A stretch of 64,000 bases of DNA from an uncultured Anaerolineales bacterium (GCA_937952305.1 CALFZO010000029.1:7556-71555), one strand, 5' to 3'; numbered from the stretch's first letter, positions 8,720-18,301 are shown. Notes: generated from the sequence alone by a model not told the origin. Made by a program: numbers and translations.

Positions 8720-9452
8720 TAGCCCGCCCGAGGCCGCCCACGCCCCGGAGCAGCCCGCGCTGGCCGCGGCCGGACCGCTGGCCAGCTACTGGCGCAGCGT
8801 CCTGGCAATCCTGTGGAAGGACCTGGCCGCCGAATTCCGCAGCAAGGAGCTGATCAGCGCCATGCTGGTCTTCTCGCTGTTGGTGGTGCTGATCTTCAAT
8901 TTCGCGCTGCAGCTGGACCGCGTGGCGCGCGAGAACGTGGCGGCCGGCGTCTTGTGGGTGACGGCGGTCTTTTCCGGGACGCTGGGCCTCAACCGCAGCC
9001 TGGCCCTGGAGAAGGACCGCGGGTCGCTGGATGGCCTGCTGCTCACGCCCGTCGACCGCAGCGCCCTGTACTTCGGCAAGATGCTGGGCAACTGGTTCTT
9101 TATGCTGATCGTGCAGGCCATCATCCTGCCCGTCTTCGCGGTGCTGTACAACCTGCCGATGCTGACGCCGCTGCTGTTGGTGTTTGTGGTGCTGGGCACG
9201 CTCGGCTACGCGGGCGTGGGCACGCTGCTGGCTTCCATGGCCGTGCACAGCCGCTCGCGCGATGTGATGCTGCCGATCCTGCTCCTGCCGGTGGCGCTGC
9301 CCGTGCTGGTGGCGGCCGTGCAGGGCAGCGGCGGCGTGCTGGAAAAGCGCGCCTGGGATGAGATCAGCCTGTGGTTCAACGTGCTGGCCGTTTACGACGT
9401 GATTTTCATCGCCGTGGCCTACATGGCCTTTGACTACGTGGTAGAAGAATAG
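8691..9452 (+). CDS. ccmB: Haem exporter permease CcmB
   Basis: 253-residue membrane subunit partnering CcmA. After a ~35-residue hydrophilic, Ala/Pro-rich N-terminus there are six hydrophobic segments, and the CcmB hallmark RDRGSLDGLL-type sequence appears as EKDRGSLDGLLLTPVDRS. The start is an ATG inside ccmA with 29 bases overlap. The N-terminal extension is longer than in E. coli CcmB (~220 residues), so a later start cannot be ruled out. Confidence 0.92.
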   Translation: MNSTPAPDLSSPPEAAHAPEQPALAAAGPLASYWRSVLAILWKDLAAEFRSKELISAMLVFSLLVVLIFNFALQLDRVARENVAAGVLWVTAVFSGTLGLNRSLALEKDRGSLDGLLLTPVDRSALYFGKMLGNWFFMLIVQAIILPVFAVLYNLPMLTPLLLVFVVLGTLGYAGVGTLLASMAVHSRSRDVMLPILLLPVALPVLVAAVQGSGGVLEKRAWDEISLWFNVLAVYDVIFIAVAYMAFDYVVEE

Positions 9453-9460
9453 GAGGAGAA

Positions 9461-10162
9461 ATGTTGCAATCGGATCGCGCCCTGCGGACACTCAACGTGG
9501 TCACCGGACTGCTGCTGCTCGCGGCGACCGGCATGGTCTTTCTGTACGCGCCCCTGGAACGCACGATGGGGGCTGTCCAACGCGTCTTCTACTTTCATGT
9601 GGCCGCGGCCTGGGTGGGCCTGGCCGCCTTCCTGGTGACGTTCGTGGTCGGCCTGCTGTACCTGCGCACCGGCAATCCGCGCTGGGACCGCATCGGGCAT
9701 GCCTCGGTGGAGATCGGCCTGGTCTACACCGTGATGGGGGCGGCCTCCGGCTCAATCTGGGCCCGGCCGGCCTGGAACACGTGGTGGACGTGGGACCCGC
9801 GCCTGATCACGTACACGGTCATGGCCCTGATCTATGTGGCCTACCTGATGCTGCGCCAGGGCCTGGAGGATCCCAACCGCCGGGCGCGCTTCGCGGCCAT
9901 CTACGGCATCGTCGGTTTTATCAGCGTGCCGATCACGTTCTTCTCGATCCGCATCTGGCGCACCATCCACCCGGTGGTGGTCGGCGGCAGCGGGGATGCC
10001 GCGCAGGGTTCCTTTGCCATGACCAGCCCGATGCTGCAGACGATGCTGTTTTCGGTGGTCACGTTCACGGTCGTGTACATCTGCCTCTTGGCCAACCGGG
10101 TCCGGTTGGAAGAGCTTTCCGAGCGCGTTGAGCATCTCAAGGCGCGGCTGTTGTCCGCCTAG
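9461..10162 (+). CDS. ccmC: Haem-handling protein CcmC
   Basis: 233-residue polytopic membrane protein that loads haem onto CcmE. The WWD domain is present as NTWWTWDPRLI (~107-116), with the flanking haem-ligand histidines in FYFHVAAAW (~45) and RTIHPVV (~172). Six hydrophobic segments fit the family. A strong GGAGGA ribosome site sits just before the ATG. The C-terminus ends in a short helical tail, and the ccmD-like gene follows after 11 bases. Confidence 0.94.
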   Translation: MLQSDRALRTLNVVTGLLLLAATGMVFLYAPLERTMGAVQRVFYFHVAAAWVGLAAFLVTFVVGLLYLRTGNPRWDRIGHASVEIGLVYTVMGAASGSIWARPAWNTWWTWDPRLITYTVMALIYVAYLMLRQGLEDPNRRARFAAIYGIVGFISVPITFFSIRIWRTIHPVVVGGSGDAAQGSFAMTSPMLQTMLFSVVTFTVVYICLLANRVRLEELSERVEHLKARLLSA

Positions 10163-10173
10163 GCGAGGCCGTC

Positions 10174-10329
10174 ATGGATACACCCGATACCTTCAACTAC
10201 ATGCTGCTGGGCTATGCCGTGCTGTTCGGCCTGCCGTTCCTGTACGTGCTCAGCTGGTGGTTCAAGCGCCGCAACCTGGAGAAGGACCTGGAGCTGTTGA
10301 ACACGCTCAAGGACGACCAGAAATCCTAA
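10174..10329 (+). CDS. ccmD: Small membrane protein, CcmD-like
   Basis: A 51-residue open frame starting ATGGATACACCC and ending TAA, too short for most gene finders. One membrane helix (YMLLGYAVLFGLPFLYVLSW) is followed by a positively charged stretch (FKRRNLEKDLELL) and a Lys-rich end. This is the layout of CcmD, which stabilises the CcmABC complex and has little sequence conservation. Position directly after ccmC and before the operon terminator supports the call. Assignment is by size, topology and context, not sequence identity. Confidence 0.75.
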   Translation: MDTPDTFNYMLLGYAVLFGLPFLYVLSWWFKRRNLEKDLELLNTLKDDQKS

Positions 10330-10383
10330 GCCACCGCTTCTGCCTGTGGTAGACGGGATCTGGCGCCACCGCGGCGCCGCCGT

Positions 10384-10419
10384 GAAGACGGGCCTCCGCT
10401 GTGAGGCCCGTCTTCGTTT
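10384..10419 (+). terminator. Rho-independent terminator of the ccm operon
   Basis: Perfect 13-bp inverted repeat (GAAGACGGGCCTC, 6-base loop, GAGGCCCGTCTTC) at 10384-10415 followed by a short T-rich tail, about 55 bases after the ccmD-like stop. Confidence 0.85.
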
Positions 10420-10484
10420 GCCAGCGGTCATCAGGCGTGGCTCCAACGTCAAGGCGGGCGGGGCGCATCACCCAGGTGTGTTAC

Positions 10485-10513
10485 TTGACACTGGCCCGTA
10501 GCGGTGATAAGCT
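10485..10513 (+). promoter_or_regulatory. Sigma-70-like promoter for the GntR gene
   Basis: TTGACA (10485-10490), 17-bp spacer, TAAGCT (10508-10513), giving a leader of about 35-40 bases before the regulator start. Likely also drives korAB downstream, which has no clear promoter of its own. Confidence 0.5.
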
Positions 10514-10554
10514 TCGCGGCGCCAATCATCGGATAAATAGTATTAATCGGCTGA

Positions 10555-11271
10555 ATGGGCATGCTAGACAAACTGGACGCTGAACTCCTGCAGTACATCG
10601 TCGAGCGCGGTTACCAGCCGGGGCAGCAACTCCCGTCCACCGAGAAGCTCAGTGAAGAGCTGGGCGTCAGCATCGGCAAGCTGCGTGAGCAGTTGGAGGT
10701 GGCGCGCAGCCTGGGGCTGGTGGAAGTGCGGCCGCGCACCGGCATCCGCCTGGCCGAGTACGACTTTCGGCCGGCCGTGCGCTTCAGCTTGTTCTACGCC
10801 CTGGCCAGCGGCAAGGCCAACTTCGATTCCTTCAGCATCCTGCGCAACCACCTGGAGGCGGCCTTCTGGCATGAGGCCGTGGCCCGCCTGACGCCGGATG
10901 ACCACGCCCATCTGCACGCCCTGGTGGAGAAGGCGCGCGCCAAGCTCACCGGCCGGCCCGTGCAGATCCCGCACGCCGAGCATCGTGACCTGCATCTGCG
11001 CATCTTCAGCCGCCTGGCCAACCCCTTCGTCACCGGCCTGCTGGAGGCCTACTGGGACGCGTATGAGGCCGTCGGCCTGAGCCTGTACTCCGATTACGAT
11101 TATCTTCAGGAAGTCTGGGACTACCACGCCCGCATCGTCGCCGCGATCGTCAGCGGCGACCACGACGGCGGCCACCAGTTGCTCGTCCAGCACACCACGC
11201 TGCTGCGGCATCGGTCGGCGCCGTCTGAGGCTGAGCCGGTGGCTCCGGAACGGCTGGCCCCCCTCGGCTGA
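10555..11271 (+). CDS. GntR/FadR-type transcriptional regulator (FCD domain)
   Basis: DNA-binding regulator of about 238 residues. The N-terminal winged helix is recognisable by YQPGQQLPSTEKLSEELGVS (~20-40) and GLVEVRPRTGIRLAEYD (~58-75). The C-terminal helical FCD effector domain has metal-ligand-like histidines in HRDLHLRIFS and DYHARIVAAI. ATG 10555 and ATG 10561 are both possible starts. Only 46 bases separate it from korA, so it probably belongs to the korAB transcript and senses an organic acid, but the ligand is unknown. Confidence 0.85.
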   Translation: MGMLDKLDAELLQYIVERGYQPGQQLPSTEKLSEELGVSIGKLREQLEVARSLGLVEVRPRTGIRLAEYDFRPAVRFSLFYALASGKANFDSFSILRNHLEAAFWHEAVARLTPDDHAHLHALVEKARAKLTGRPVQIPHAEHRDLHLRIFSRLANPFVTGLLEAYWDAYEAVGLSLYSDYDYLQEVWDYHARIVAAIVSGDHDGGHQLLVQHTTLLRHRSAPSEAEPVAPERLAPLG

Positions 11272-11317
11272 GCCGTCCTTATTCTGGTCGCAATCCTAAA
11301 CGAGGAGAGAGTAGACG

Positions 11318-13153
11318 ATGGCAGTCAGTGAAGTTCAGAGCGGCGCCCCCGCCGCCGACCGCCCGCCGGTGGTGAACATCTTCTCCATCATGGTGGCCAC
11401 CAAGAACGGCTCCGGCAGCCAAACCGCCAACACGGCCCTGCTGCGCGCCCTGTTCAAGATGGGCATCCCGGTCAGCGGCAAGAACCTGTTCCCGTCCAAC
11501 ATCCAGGGCCTGCCCACCTGGTACACCATCCGCCTGAGCGCGGAGGGCTTCACGGCCCGGCGGCCGCGGGCCGAGATTGTGGTGGCCATGAACCCGGCGA
11601 CCGCCATCGAGGACTACCAGCAGGTGGAGGCCGGCGGCGTTTATGTGTACGCCGACGACCTCAAGCTGGAGCTCAACCGGGCCGACGTCTCGCACTATCC
11701 GATCCCGGTCAAGGCCCTCGCCACCAAGCACGAGAAGGACGCCAAGCTGCGCACCTACGTCGCCAACATGGTCTACGTGGGCGCGCTGGCGCATCTGCTG
11801 GACATCCACCTGGAAGACCTGGAGGCGGCGCTGCTCTTCCACTTCAAGGGCAAGCGCAAGCCCGTGGACAGCAACATGCAGGTGGTCCGGGCGGCGGCGG
11901 AATGGGCGGCCGCCAACCTGACCAAGACCGATCCCTTCAAGGTCGAGCGCCTGAACAAGACCGACGGCCTGATCATGATCGACGGCAACACGGCCGGGGC
12001 GCTCGGCGCGGTCTACGGCGGCGTGACCTTCGTGGCCTGGTACCCGATCACGCCGGCCACCAGCGTGGCGGAGGCGCTCGACCATTATCTGCCCAAGCTG
12101 CGCGTGGACCCGGAGACCGGCAAGAACACCTTCGCGGTCGTCCAGGCCGAAGACGAGCTGGCGGCGCTGGGCATGGTGCTGGGGGCCGGCTGGGCGGGCG
12201 CGCGCGCGATGACATCGACGTCGGGCCCGGGCATCTCGCTCATGTCTGAGTTCGCGGGTTACGGCTACTATGCCGAGATCCCGGCCGTCATCTGGGACGT
12301 CCAGCGCATGGGCCCCAGCACCGGCCTGCCGACGCGCGTCTCCCAGGGCGACATCCTCAAGACTTATTTCCTCGGCCACGGCGACAGCCGCCACGTCTGC
12401 CTGATCCCGGATTCGCCGGCTGAGTGCTTCGAGTTCGGCTGGAAGGCCTTTGACCTGGCCGAGCGGCTGCAGACGCCGGTCTTCGTCCTGAGCGACCTGG
12501 ACATCGGCATGAACCAGTGGATGAGCAAGCCGTTTGAGTACCCGGATCAGCCGGAGGACCGCGGCAAGGTGCTCTCGGTGGAGGACCTGGACCGGCTGGG
12601 CAGCTTCCGGCGCTATAAGGACGTGGACGGCGACGGCATCCCCTATCGCACGCTGCCCGGCACGCCGCACCCGCTGGCCGCCTACTTCACGCGCGGCACC
12701 GGCCACAACGAGGCGGCCGGCTATTCTGAGCGGCCCGAAGACTGGCTGAACAACATGGCGCGCCTGGCGCTGAAGTTCGAGACGGCGCGCCGGCTGGTGC
12801 CGCAGCCGGTGGTGGAGCCGGTGGACGGCGCCGAGATCGGCCTGATCGCCTACGGCTCGACGCACCCGGCTGTGGAGGAGGCGCGCTGGCGCCTGGAGAC
12901 GCAGCACGCCGTCAAGACGTCTTACCTGCGCGTGCGCGCCCTGCCGCTGAACGAGAGCGTCACCGAGTTCGTCGCCGCGCATAAGCGCGTCTACGTGGTC
13001 GAGCTGAACTCCGACGGGCAGATGCTGCAACTGGCGCGGCTGCACGTCGGCGATCTGCAGAACCGCCTGCGGGCCGCTAACTGGGGCGACGGCCTGCCGC
13101 TGACCGCCCGCTGGCTGACCAACACGATCCTGGAGAAGGAGGCCCAGAAATGA
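11318..13153 (+). CDS. korA: 2-oxoacid:ferredoxin oxidoreductase alpha subunit (gamma-alpha fusion)
   Basis: Catalyses CoA-dependent oxidative decarboxylation of a 2-oxoacid (most likely 2-oxoglutarate) with ferredoxin as acceptor, together with the beta subunit downstream. Of 611 residues, ~15-200 form the gamma domain (MVATKNGSGSQTANTALLRA). A linker leads to the alpha domain starting near GLIMIDGNTAGALGAVYGG, with the family pattern FVAWYPITPATSVAEAL and the region TSTSGPGISLMSEF. A strong GAGGAGAG ribosome site precedes the ATG. The stop overlaps korB. The fused gamma-alpha form is the 2-subunit type of KorAB; substrate choice among 2-oxoglutarate and other 2-oxoacids is not settled by sequence. 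Confidence 0.9.
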   Translation: MAVSEVQSGAPAADRPPVVNIFSIMVATKNGSGSQTANTALLRALFKMGIPVSGKNLFPSNIQGLPTWYTIRLSAEGFTARRPRAEIVVAMNPATAIEDYQQVEAGGVYVYADDLKLELNRADVSHYPIPVKALATKHEKDAKLRTYVANMVYVGALAHLLDIHLEDLEAALLFHFKGKRKPVDSNMQVVRAAAEWAAANLTKTDPFKVERLNKTDGLIMIDGNTAGALGAVYGGVTFVAWYPITPATSVAEALDHYLPKLRVDPETGKNTFAVVQAEDELAALGMVLGAGWAGARAMTSTSGPGISLMSEFAGYGYYAEIPAVIWDVQRMGPSTGLPTRVSQGDILKTYFLGHGDSRHVCLIPDSPAECFEFGWKAFDLAERLQTPVFVLSDLDIGMNQWMSKPFEYPDQPEDRGKVLSVEDLDRLGSFRRYKDVDGDGIPYRTLPGTPHPLAAYFTRGTGHNEAAGYSERPEDWLNNMARLALKFETARRLVPQPVVEPVDGAEIGLIAYGSTHPAVEEARWRLETQHAVKTSYLRVRALPLNESVTEFVAAHKRVYVVELNSDGQMLQLARLHVGDLQNRLRAANWGDGLPLTARWLTNTILEKEAQK

Positions 13154-14190
13154 CCGCGCCCGCCCCCGCCCGCAATATGAATGTGCTCGGCTTGCCAAAG
13201 ACGGAGTACAAGGGCCTGCCGAGCACGTTGTGCGCCGGCTGCGGCCACAACTCGATCGCGGACAAGATCATCGACGCCGCCTGGGATCTGGGCCTGCGCC
13301 AGGACACGATCATCAAGCTGAGCGGCATCGGCTGCTCGAGCAAGAGCCCGGCCTACTTCCTGGGCCGCTCCTTCGGCATCAACACCCTGCACGGCCGCAT
13401 GCCGTCGGTGGCCACCGGCGCGCTGATGGCCAACCACACCCTGTACGGCGTCGGCGTCAGCGGCGATGGCGATACCGGCTCGATCGGCTTGGGCCAGTTC
13501 AAGCATATGCTGCGCCGCAACGTGCGCATGGTCTACATCATCGAGAACAACGGCGTCTACGGCCTGACGAAGGGCCAGTTCTCGGCCACCGCCGACATGG
13601 GCCAGGAGCTCAAACACGCCGGCCGGAACGAGCTGCCGCCGATCGACTTGTGCCTGGAAGCGATCGTGGCCGAGTGCGGGTTCGTGGCGCGCTCCTTCGC
13701 CGGCGACCCCAAGCACGTCACCGCCCTGATCAAGGCCGCCCTGGGCTTCAAGGGCACGGCCGTGCTGGACATCATCAGCCCGTGCGTGACCTTCAACGAC
13801 AAGGACGAGTCGACCAAGAGCTACCACTGGGGCCGGACGCACGACGAGCGCATCAACGACTTCACCTACGTCGCCGCCCAGGACGAGATCCTCATCGAGC
13901 AGGAGGAGGGTCAGGTGAAGGAAGTAGAGCTGCATGATGGCGCCAAGGTGATCCTGAAGAAGCTGGCCCCGGATCAGCACGACCCCACCGACAAGCTGGC
14001 CGCCCTGCGGCTGCTGGAGGAGGCGCGCGCCAACCAGCAGTTCATCACCGGCCTGATCTACCTGGCCAAAGACCGCCCGGCACTGGACGAGGTGGAGCGG
14101 GTGGTGGACGCCCCGCTGGCGTCGCTGCCCGAGAGCAAGACGCGGCCCAGCCGCGCTTCGCTCGAAGCCGTCATGGCCGAGATGCGCTAA
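13150..14190 (+). CDS. korB: 2-oxoacid:ferredoxin oxidoreductase beta subunit
   Basis: TPP- and 4Fe-4S-binding subunit, 346 residues. Iron-sulfur ligands are visible in LCAGCGHNSI, SGIGCSSKSPAYF and ISPCVTFND. The TPP/Mg motif appears as GDGDTGSIGLGQ with NNGVYGLTKGQ downstream. The ATGA overlap with korA indicates translational coupling. It is slightly longer than many KorB proteins, with a ~40-residue C-terminal tail. Works in the cytoplasm in the reductive or oxidative TCA step or amino-acid fermentation. Confidence 0.92.
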   Translation: MTAPAPARNMNVLGLPKTEYKGLPSTLCAGCGHNSIADKIIDAAWDLGLRQDTIIKLSGIGCSSKSPAYFLGRSFGINTLHGRMPSVATGALMANHTLYGVGVSGDGDTGSIGLGQFKHMLRRNVRMVYIIENNGVYGLTKGQFSATADMGQELKHAGRNELPPIDLCLEAIVAECGFVARSFAGDPKHVTALIKAALGFKGTAVLDIISPCVTFNDKDESTKSYHWGRTHDERINDFTYVAAQDEILIEQEEGQVKEVELHDGAKVILKKLAPDQHDPTDKLAALRLLEEARANQQFITGLIYLAKDRPALDEVERVVDAPLASLPESKTRPSRASLEAVMAEMR

Positions 14191-14213
14191 GCCCAGGCAC
14201 CGTGCGCTTGAAG

Positions 14214-14246
14214 GAAGGCGGGCCACCCGTGGCCCGCCTTCAGCGT
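14214..14246 (+). terminator. Rho-independent terminator after korAB
   Basis: 12-bp perfect inverted repeat GAAGGCGGGCCA / TGGCCCGCCTTC (14214-14225 and 14230-14241, 4-base loop) followed by AGCGTTT. Confidence 0.8.
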
Positions 14247-14274
14247 TTAATCCGCCATCTGACGTAACGTTAAC

Positions 14275-14303
14275 TTGACAGGTTGACCTATTGATACTAT
14301 ACT
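14275..14303 (+). promoter_or_regulatory. Strong sigma-70-type promoter of the CstR/OsmC/thioredoxin unit
   Basis: Consensus TTGACA (14275-14280), 17-bp spacer and TATACT (14298-14303). One of the best promoter matches in the window, placed 30 bases before the regulator start and overlapped by the palindromic operator. Confidence 0.8.
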
Positions 14304-14316
14304 CCCCTACAGTATA
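14298..14316. promoter_or_regulatory. Palindromic operator for the CsoR/CstR-type repressor
   Basis: TATACT-CCCCTAC-AGTATA: perfect 6-bp arms around a C-rich 7-bp centre. AT-rich arms with a C/G-tract core are the known pattern of CsoR-family operators. It covers the -10 box, so binding would block RNA polymerase; autoregulation is the natural reading. Confidence 0.7.
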
Positions 14317-14332
14317 ACGACAGGAGGCCGCC

Positions 14333-14590
14333 ATGGATCAAGATACGCGCGAGGACGTCCAAAAGCGCCTGCGCCGGATCGAGGGCCAGGTGCGCGGGGT
14401 CTCCAAGATGCTGGAGGAGGGGCGGCAGTGTCAGGAGATTTTGCAGCAGCTCTCGGCCATCCGCTCCGCTGTGCAGCAGGCCAGTGTGACGGTGGCGAAG
14501 TCCTACGCCTGCGAGTGCCTGGCCGATCCGAGCAAGCCACAGGACGCGTTGGTGGACGAGCTCCTCAACGTGTTTAGCAAGGCGGGTTGA
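14333..14590 (+). CDS. CsoR-family thiol/metal-responsive repressor, CstR-like
   Basis: 85-residue all-helical repressor of the DUF156 (CsoR/RcnR/FrmR/CstR) family; the RIEGQVRGVSKML motif at 15-27 is diagnostic. Cysteines are C33 and C62, at the 29-residue spacing of the sensor pair, with an additional C60. The copper-binding His of CsoR, four residues before the second Cys, is Tyr58 here, so the Cu(I) site is incomplete. The Cys-Cys pair without His is what persulfide-sensing CstR uses. Its promoter carries a palindromic operator, and the next genes are OsmC and thioredoxin, which fits a thiol or reactive-sulfur response. AGGAGG ribosome site at 14322. Confidence 0.8.
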   Translation: MDQDTREDVQKRLRRIEGQVRGVSKMLEEGRQCQEILQQLSAIRSAVQQASVTVAKSYACECLADPSKPQDALVDELLNVFSKAG

Positions 14591-14616
14591 CGGAGGCCGG
14601 CCCGCGAGGAGAAAGC

Positions 14617-15054
14617 ATGGGAGCAATCAAGGAAGCCGTGGCGGTTTGGAAGCACGAAGGCCTGGCCTTCGACGCCACCGCCAGCACCGGAGCAGCCCTG
14701 GCCCTCAACAACCAGGGCGCCACCTTCCGCCCGGCCGAACTGCTGATGGTGGGGCTGGCGGGCTGCACGGGCATGGACGTGATCGACATCCTGCGCAAGA
14801 AACGCCAAGACGTGACGGATTTTCAGGTGCAGGCCCGCGGCGAGCAGGCCGAGGAGCATCCGCACCGCTACGTCCGCATTGAAGTCAAGTACATCGTCAC
14901 CGGCCGCAACGTCGACGCGGAGGCCGTGCGGCGCGCCATCGAACTGTCCGAGACCAAATATTGCTCGGTGATGGCCACGCTGCGGGCGGCGGCGCCGGTG
15001 ACCACCAGTTTTGAAATTCGCGAGCCGGAGCCGGCGGCGCCGGCCACCGCCTGA
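14617..15054 (+). CDS. OsmC/Ohr-family thiol peroxidase-like protein
   Basis: 145 residues. OsmC-fold proteins reduce organic hydroperoxides or related electrophiles with a pair of cysteines; here C50 (LAGCTGMDVIDIL) and C116 (SETKYCSVMATLR) are both in the family positions. I chose the ATG at 14617, preceded by GAGGAGAAAG; a TTG at 14587 would overlap the upstream stop. It belongs to the YhfA-like branch rather than classic Ohr, judging by LLMVGLAGCTGMDV. Reduction of the oxidised pair could come from the thioredoxin next door. Substrate not known. Confidence 0.85.
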   Translation: MGAIKEAVAVWKHEGLAFDATASTGAALALNNQGATFRPAELLMVGLAGCTGMDVIDILRKKRQDVTDFQVQARGEQAEEHPHRYVRIEVKYIVTGRNVDAEAVRRAIELSETKYCSVMATLRAAAPVTTSFEIREPEPAAPATA

Positions 15055-15087
15055 TGTCCGGACAGCCCACTGAGAAGGAGACCCAAC

Positions 15088-15441
15088 ATGAGTGAGCCGA
15101 TTCACGTGACCGACGCGGCCTTTGAGAAGGCGGTCCTGCAGTCACCGACCCCCGTCATCGTCGATTTTTGGGCGCCGTGGTGCGGACCCTGCCGCGCAGT
15201 GGCGCCGCACCTGGAGAAGATCGCCCAGGAGTACGACGGCAAGGTGATGGTGGCCAAGGTCAACACCGACGAAAACCCGGACTGGGCGATGCGCTTCGGT
15301 GTCCAGGGCATCCCGACCCTGTTGTTCGTGGCCGGCGGCAAGGTCGTCTACCAGCAGGTGGGCGCGCTGCCCTTCGGCCCGCTGAAGCAGATCGTGGACA
15401 AGTTCCTGGAGACGGTGGCCGCGACCCCGTCCGCCAACTGA
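15088..15441 (+). CDS. trxA: Thioredoxin
   Basis: 117-residue cytoplasmic disulfide reductase with the full active site WCGPC (C32, C35) in FWAPWCGPC, cis-Pro in GIPTLLFV and the usual ~105-residue fold plus a short tail. No signal peptide, so it is not the missing CcmG. Last gene of the three-gene CstR-like unit, with a GAAGGAGA-type ribosome site and a strong terminator after it. Confidence 0.93.
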   Translation: MSEPIHVTDAAFEKAVLQSPTPVIVDFWAPWCGPCRAVAPHLEKIAQEYDGKVMVAKVNTDENPDWAMRFGVQGIPTLLFVAGGKVVYQQVGALPFGPLKQIVDKFLETVAATPSAN

Positions 15442-15481
15442 CCCCGGCCTCGCCCCAAGGCCGCGCGCTCGACAGACACGG

Positions 15482-15516
15482 AACCGCCCGGTGCCGACAG
15501 GCCCGGGCGGTTTTTT
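15482..15516. terminator. Bidirectional rho-independent terminator
   Basis: AACCGCCCGG / CCGGGCGGTT arms (15482-15491, 15503-15512) with an inner GCC/GGC extension and a run of T to 15516. It separates the thioredoxin gene from the convergent fabH. Confidence 0.85.
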
Positions 15517-15546
15517 GCGTTTCGGCCCCGGCGGCCGCCGGGGCGG

Positions 15547-16766
<1,220 letters not shown>

Positions 16767-16770
<4 letters not shown>

Positions 16771-18017
16771 GCGGAATCGGCCTCGTAGCGGCCCAGGATC
16801 AGGCAGGCGTTGTGCCCGCCAAAGCCGAACGAATTGGACATCACGGCCCGCGCGGTCTTAGCGCGCTTGTGGTTGGGCACGTAGTCCAGATCACAATCCG
16901 GGTCCGGGGTCTCATGATTGATGGTCGGCGGCAGCTGGCCGTCGGTCAGCACTTTAACGCAGATCACGGCCTCCACCGCGCCGGCGGCGCCCAGCAAATG
17001 CCCAGTCATCGACTTGGTGGAGCTGATCGGCAGGTCATAGGCGCTTTCGCCGAAGACGGCCTTGACGGCCGTGGTCTCGCTCTTGTCGTTGAGCGCCGTG
17101 CTGGTGCCGTGCGCGTTCAGGTAATCGATGGCGCGCGGCGCCAGGCCGGCCTGGCGCAGGGCCATCTGCATACAGGCCGCCGCGCCCGCGCCGTCCTCGA
17201 GCGGGGCCGAGATGTGGTGGGCGTCGTTGGATAGTCCATAGCCCAGGACCTGGCCGTAGATGCGCGCCCCGCGCGCGCGGGCATGCGCTTCAGACTCCAG
17301 CACCAGGATGGCGCCGCCCTCGCCGATGACGAAGCCGTCGCGGTCTTTGTCGAACGGGCGCGAGGCCGCCGCCGGGGCGTCGTTGCGGCGCGAGATCGCG
17401 TTCATGGAGTTGAAGCCGGCCACCGCCACCGGCACCACGGCCGCCTCGGCGCCGCCGGCCAGCATCACGTCGGCCCGGCCGGCGCGGATCATCTCAAAGG
17501 CCTCGCCGACGGCGTTGGTGCCGCTGGCGCAAGCTGAACTCAGGCCCAGGTTGGGGCCGCGCATGCCGAACATGATCGCCACCTGGCCGCCGGCGCTGTC
17601 CGGCAGCATCATCGGCACCAGGAACGGGCTGACACGGCGCGGGCCTTTCGTCAGCAGGACTTCCTGCTCGACGTTGAGCGTGCCGATGCCGCCGATGCCG
17701 GTCCCGATCAACACGCCGATGTGTTCGCGATTGGCCTCCGTCACGCTCAGCCCGGCGTCGCGCAGGGCCTCCTGCGTGGCCGCCGCCGCGAATTGGGTGT
17801 AGCGATCCATGCGCCGCGCCTCTTTGCGCCCGAACAACGCCGCCGGATCGAAGCCCTTCACCTCCGCCGCGAAGTGGGTCTCGAAAGGGCTGGAGTCAAA
17901 CAACGTAATCGGCGCCGCCCCGGATGTCCCCGCCAGAGCAGCCTCCCAGGTCGCCTGGGCGCTGTTGCCGATCGGGCTCAGACAGCCCAGACCGGTGATG
18001 ACCACACGCACACTCAT
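16767..18017 (-). CDS. fabF: 3-oxoacyl-[acyl-carrier-protein] synthase II (FabF)
   Basis: Elongating beta-ketoacyl-ACP synthase, 416 residues, expected length. Active-site Cys in LSSACASGTNAVGEAF, the two His in NAHGTSTALNDKSE and SMTGHLLGAAGAVEA, and the C-terminal Gly-rich NSFGFGGHNACLILG. A clear AAGGAAA ribosome site precedes the ATG. First gene of the fabF-fabH pair; no separate FabF-specific promoter was convincing. Confidence 0.94.
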
Positions 18018-18130
18018 AGATTTTCCTTATGGGGGTGAGAATTAATCGTCGCGTGTATAACACCTGGGTTGCCGGGGCGATGCGAAGCTGGACATAAGCC
18101 GGTGATCTGCCTGACACAGCCGACCGAGGT

Positions 18131-18159
18131 TTGACGGGTTGGGCGGGCTGCATTAGACT
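18131..18159 (+). promoter_or_regulatory. Sigma-70-like promoter upstream of the epimerase-like gene
   Basis: TTGACG (18131-18136), 17-bp spacer, TAGACT (18154-18159). It would give a ~135-base leader before the ATG at 18302, which contains a CCTGTCC/GGACAGG hairpin (18210-18236). Confidence 0.45.
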
Positions 18160-18301
18160 TCAGCGCGCTTTGGGCGCGGCCCGCTGGGGCGGCCCGCCTG
18201 GCTTCATTGCCTGTCCATCCTTCTCCGACGGACAGGCCACCTCTGGCAATGCCTCTCTTTCTCGCCACAGTCCAGCTGGCTCCCGCCTGGGGACGGCCGG
18301 C

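Noticed and set aside
11279..13198. Open minus-strand frame of 639 codons across korA
   Set aside because: Antisense shadow: the plus strand encodes a complete KorA with family motifs, and the minus frame is Arg/Gln/His-rich with no recognisable domain.
15088..15441. Thioredoxin as the missing CcmG
   Set aside because: It lacks a signal peptide or membrane anchor and belongs to another transcription unit.
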